From contig JALFBL010000046.1 in NCBI GenBank assembly GCA_022773395.1, forward strand, positions 1-63,365: DNA of 63,365 bases, in the 5' to 3' direction. The translations under genes were made by a program, and so were the position numbers. Shown piece by piece: positions 63,178 through 63,365 of this stretch. The notes under the pieces are model-generated. The model was not told the origin of the DNA and ran no database searches. It was given only the letters and a program-made list of their open reading frames with translations. Every line of letters starts with the position of its first letter. Position 1 is the stretch's first letter. Source of the stretch: Prevotella sp. GTDB taxonomy: Bacteria > Bacteroidota > Bacteroidia > Bacteroidales > Bacteroidaceae.

Positions 63178-63236
63178 CACCCAAGCGGTAAGCCGAAATC
63201 TTCGAGGCATAAAGCGTTCTTTTTTGAGGGACTCGA

Positions 63237-63365
63237 CTTCCGTCCTTTGCGGACGGATTTATTTGCGTCGGAGCAAATAGCAAGGTATGTTTTATGCAGC
63301 ACGACTTCGTTTTTGCAGCATAAAACCCTTGCTCTTGCAGAGAGCTGAAAAAACTCCGAAGTCGT
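63237..63365. other. Hairpin-rich region, candidate oriT
   Basis: A 7-bp hairpin (about 63239-63257, TCCGTCC with GGACGGA) is followed by a long hairpin with arms 63279-63297 and 63318-63333 (ATGTTTTATGC with GCATAAAAC). ACGACTTCG (63301-63309) pairs with CGAAGTCGT at the window end. Such structured DNA between tra and mob genes is where origins of transfer lie. No nick-site motif is identified, and the mob genes are outside the window. Confidence 0.4.

Noticed and set aside
40894..63178. GTAnnTTTGC sequences at 40894-40903 and 63169-63178 as element att cores
   Set aside because: Both also fit the -7 promoter box placed before genes; the second lies inside the element's tra-mob region, and the repeat-B junction gives a better left boundary.
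1..63365. CRISPR arrays, tRNA or rRNA genes
   Set aside because: No regularly spaced direct repeats and no tRNA or rRNA signatures were noticed on either strand.

Overview
The window reads as a Prevotella-like (Bacteroidales) chromosome carrying the left part of an integrated conjugative element. Three things point there: an 858-residue C10 protease with the build and length of Prevotella intermedia interpain A, a HmuY/HmuR-type heme locus, and a type IX secretion protein (PorZ) beside several proteins with type IX C-terminal sorting domains. Many genes are preceded by the Bacteroidetes -7 box TAnnTTTG and show no obvious Shine-Dalgarno sequence.

Chromosomal part (1 to about 40.6 kb). A 146-bp inverted-repeat element cuts off the 3' end of a helix-turn-helix gene at the left edge. 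Next come rdgB, a glycosyltransferase, porZ, an acyltransferase, a secreted protein, a 1485-residue adhesin-like surface protein and the interpain-like protease. A minus-strand group follows (glycosyltransferase, polytopic membrane protein, nadA). The nadA-rnr intergenic region holds a cluster of DnaA-box-like sequences and is a candidate replication origin. After rnr come a MINPP-like histidine phosphatase and an LRR surface protein. A minus-strand heme/TonB region (24.8-34.3 kb) contains an LRR lipoprotein, a calycin-like protein, a lipoprotein, HmuR, HmuY, a membrane protein, and a second TonB receptor with a TPR partner. The 3' end of that TPR gene is present twice, bracketing the heme segment. 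A LytTR regulator, xerD, a GH35 beta-galactosidase and fhs complete this part.

Conjugative element (about 40.63 kb to the window end). The junction falls inside the second copy of a roughly 200-bp chromosomal repeat. The element starts with a tyrosine integrase that has lost its catalytic C-terminus. A plus-strand accessory operon follows (small proteins, PcfK-like, ArdA, PcfJ-like). Next is an AT-rich two-gene cargo cassette bounded by hairpins. Its first gene encodes a deoxyribosyltransferase-like domain joined to a TPR-like region; its second encodes a ThsB-like TIR protein. This is the best candidate for a little-described immune system here. From 48.4 to 62.7 kb the minus strand carries a complete CTnDOT-type tra operon, read from right to left: ParA, two DUF3408 proteins, a membrane protein, a second ParA, TraD-like, TraE, F, G, I, J, K, L, M, N, O, P, Q and a lysozyme. 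The last 700 bp hold the tra promoter, an opposing promoter and strong hairpins, as expected for the region between tra and mob genes. No relaxase is inside the window.

No tRNA, rRNA or CRISPR array was seen. All assignments come from reading motifs by eye, without database searches.
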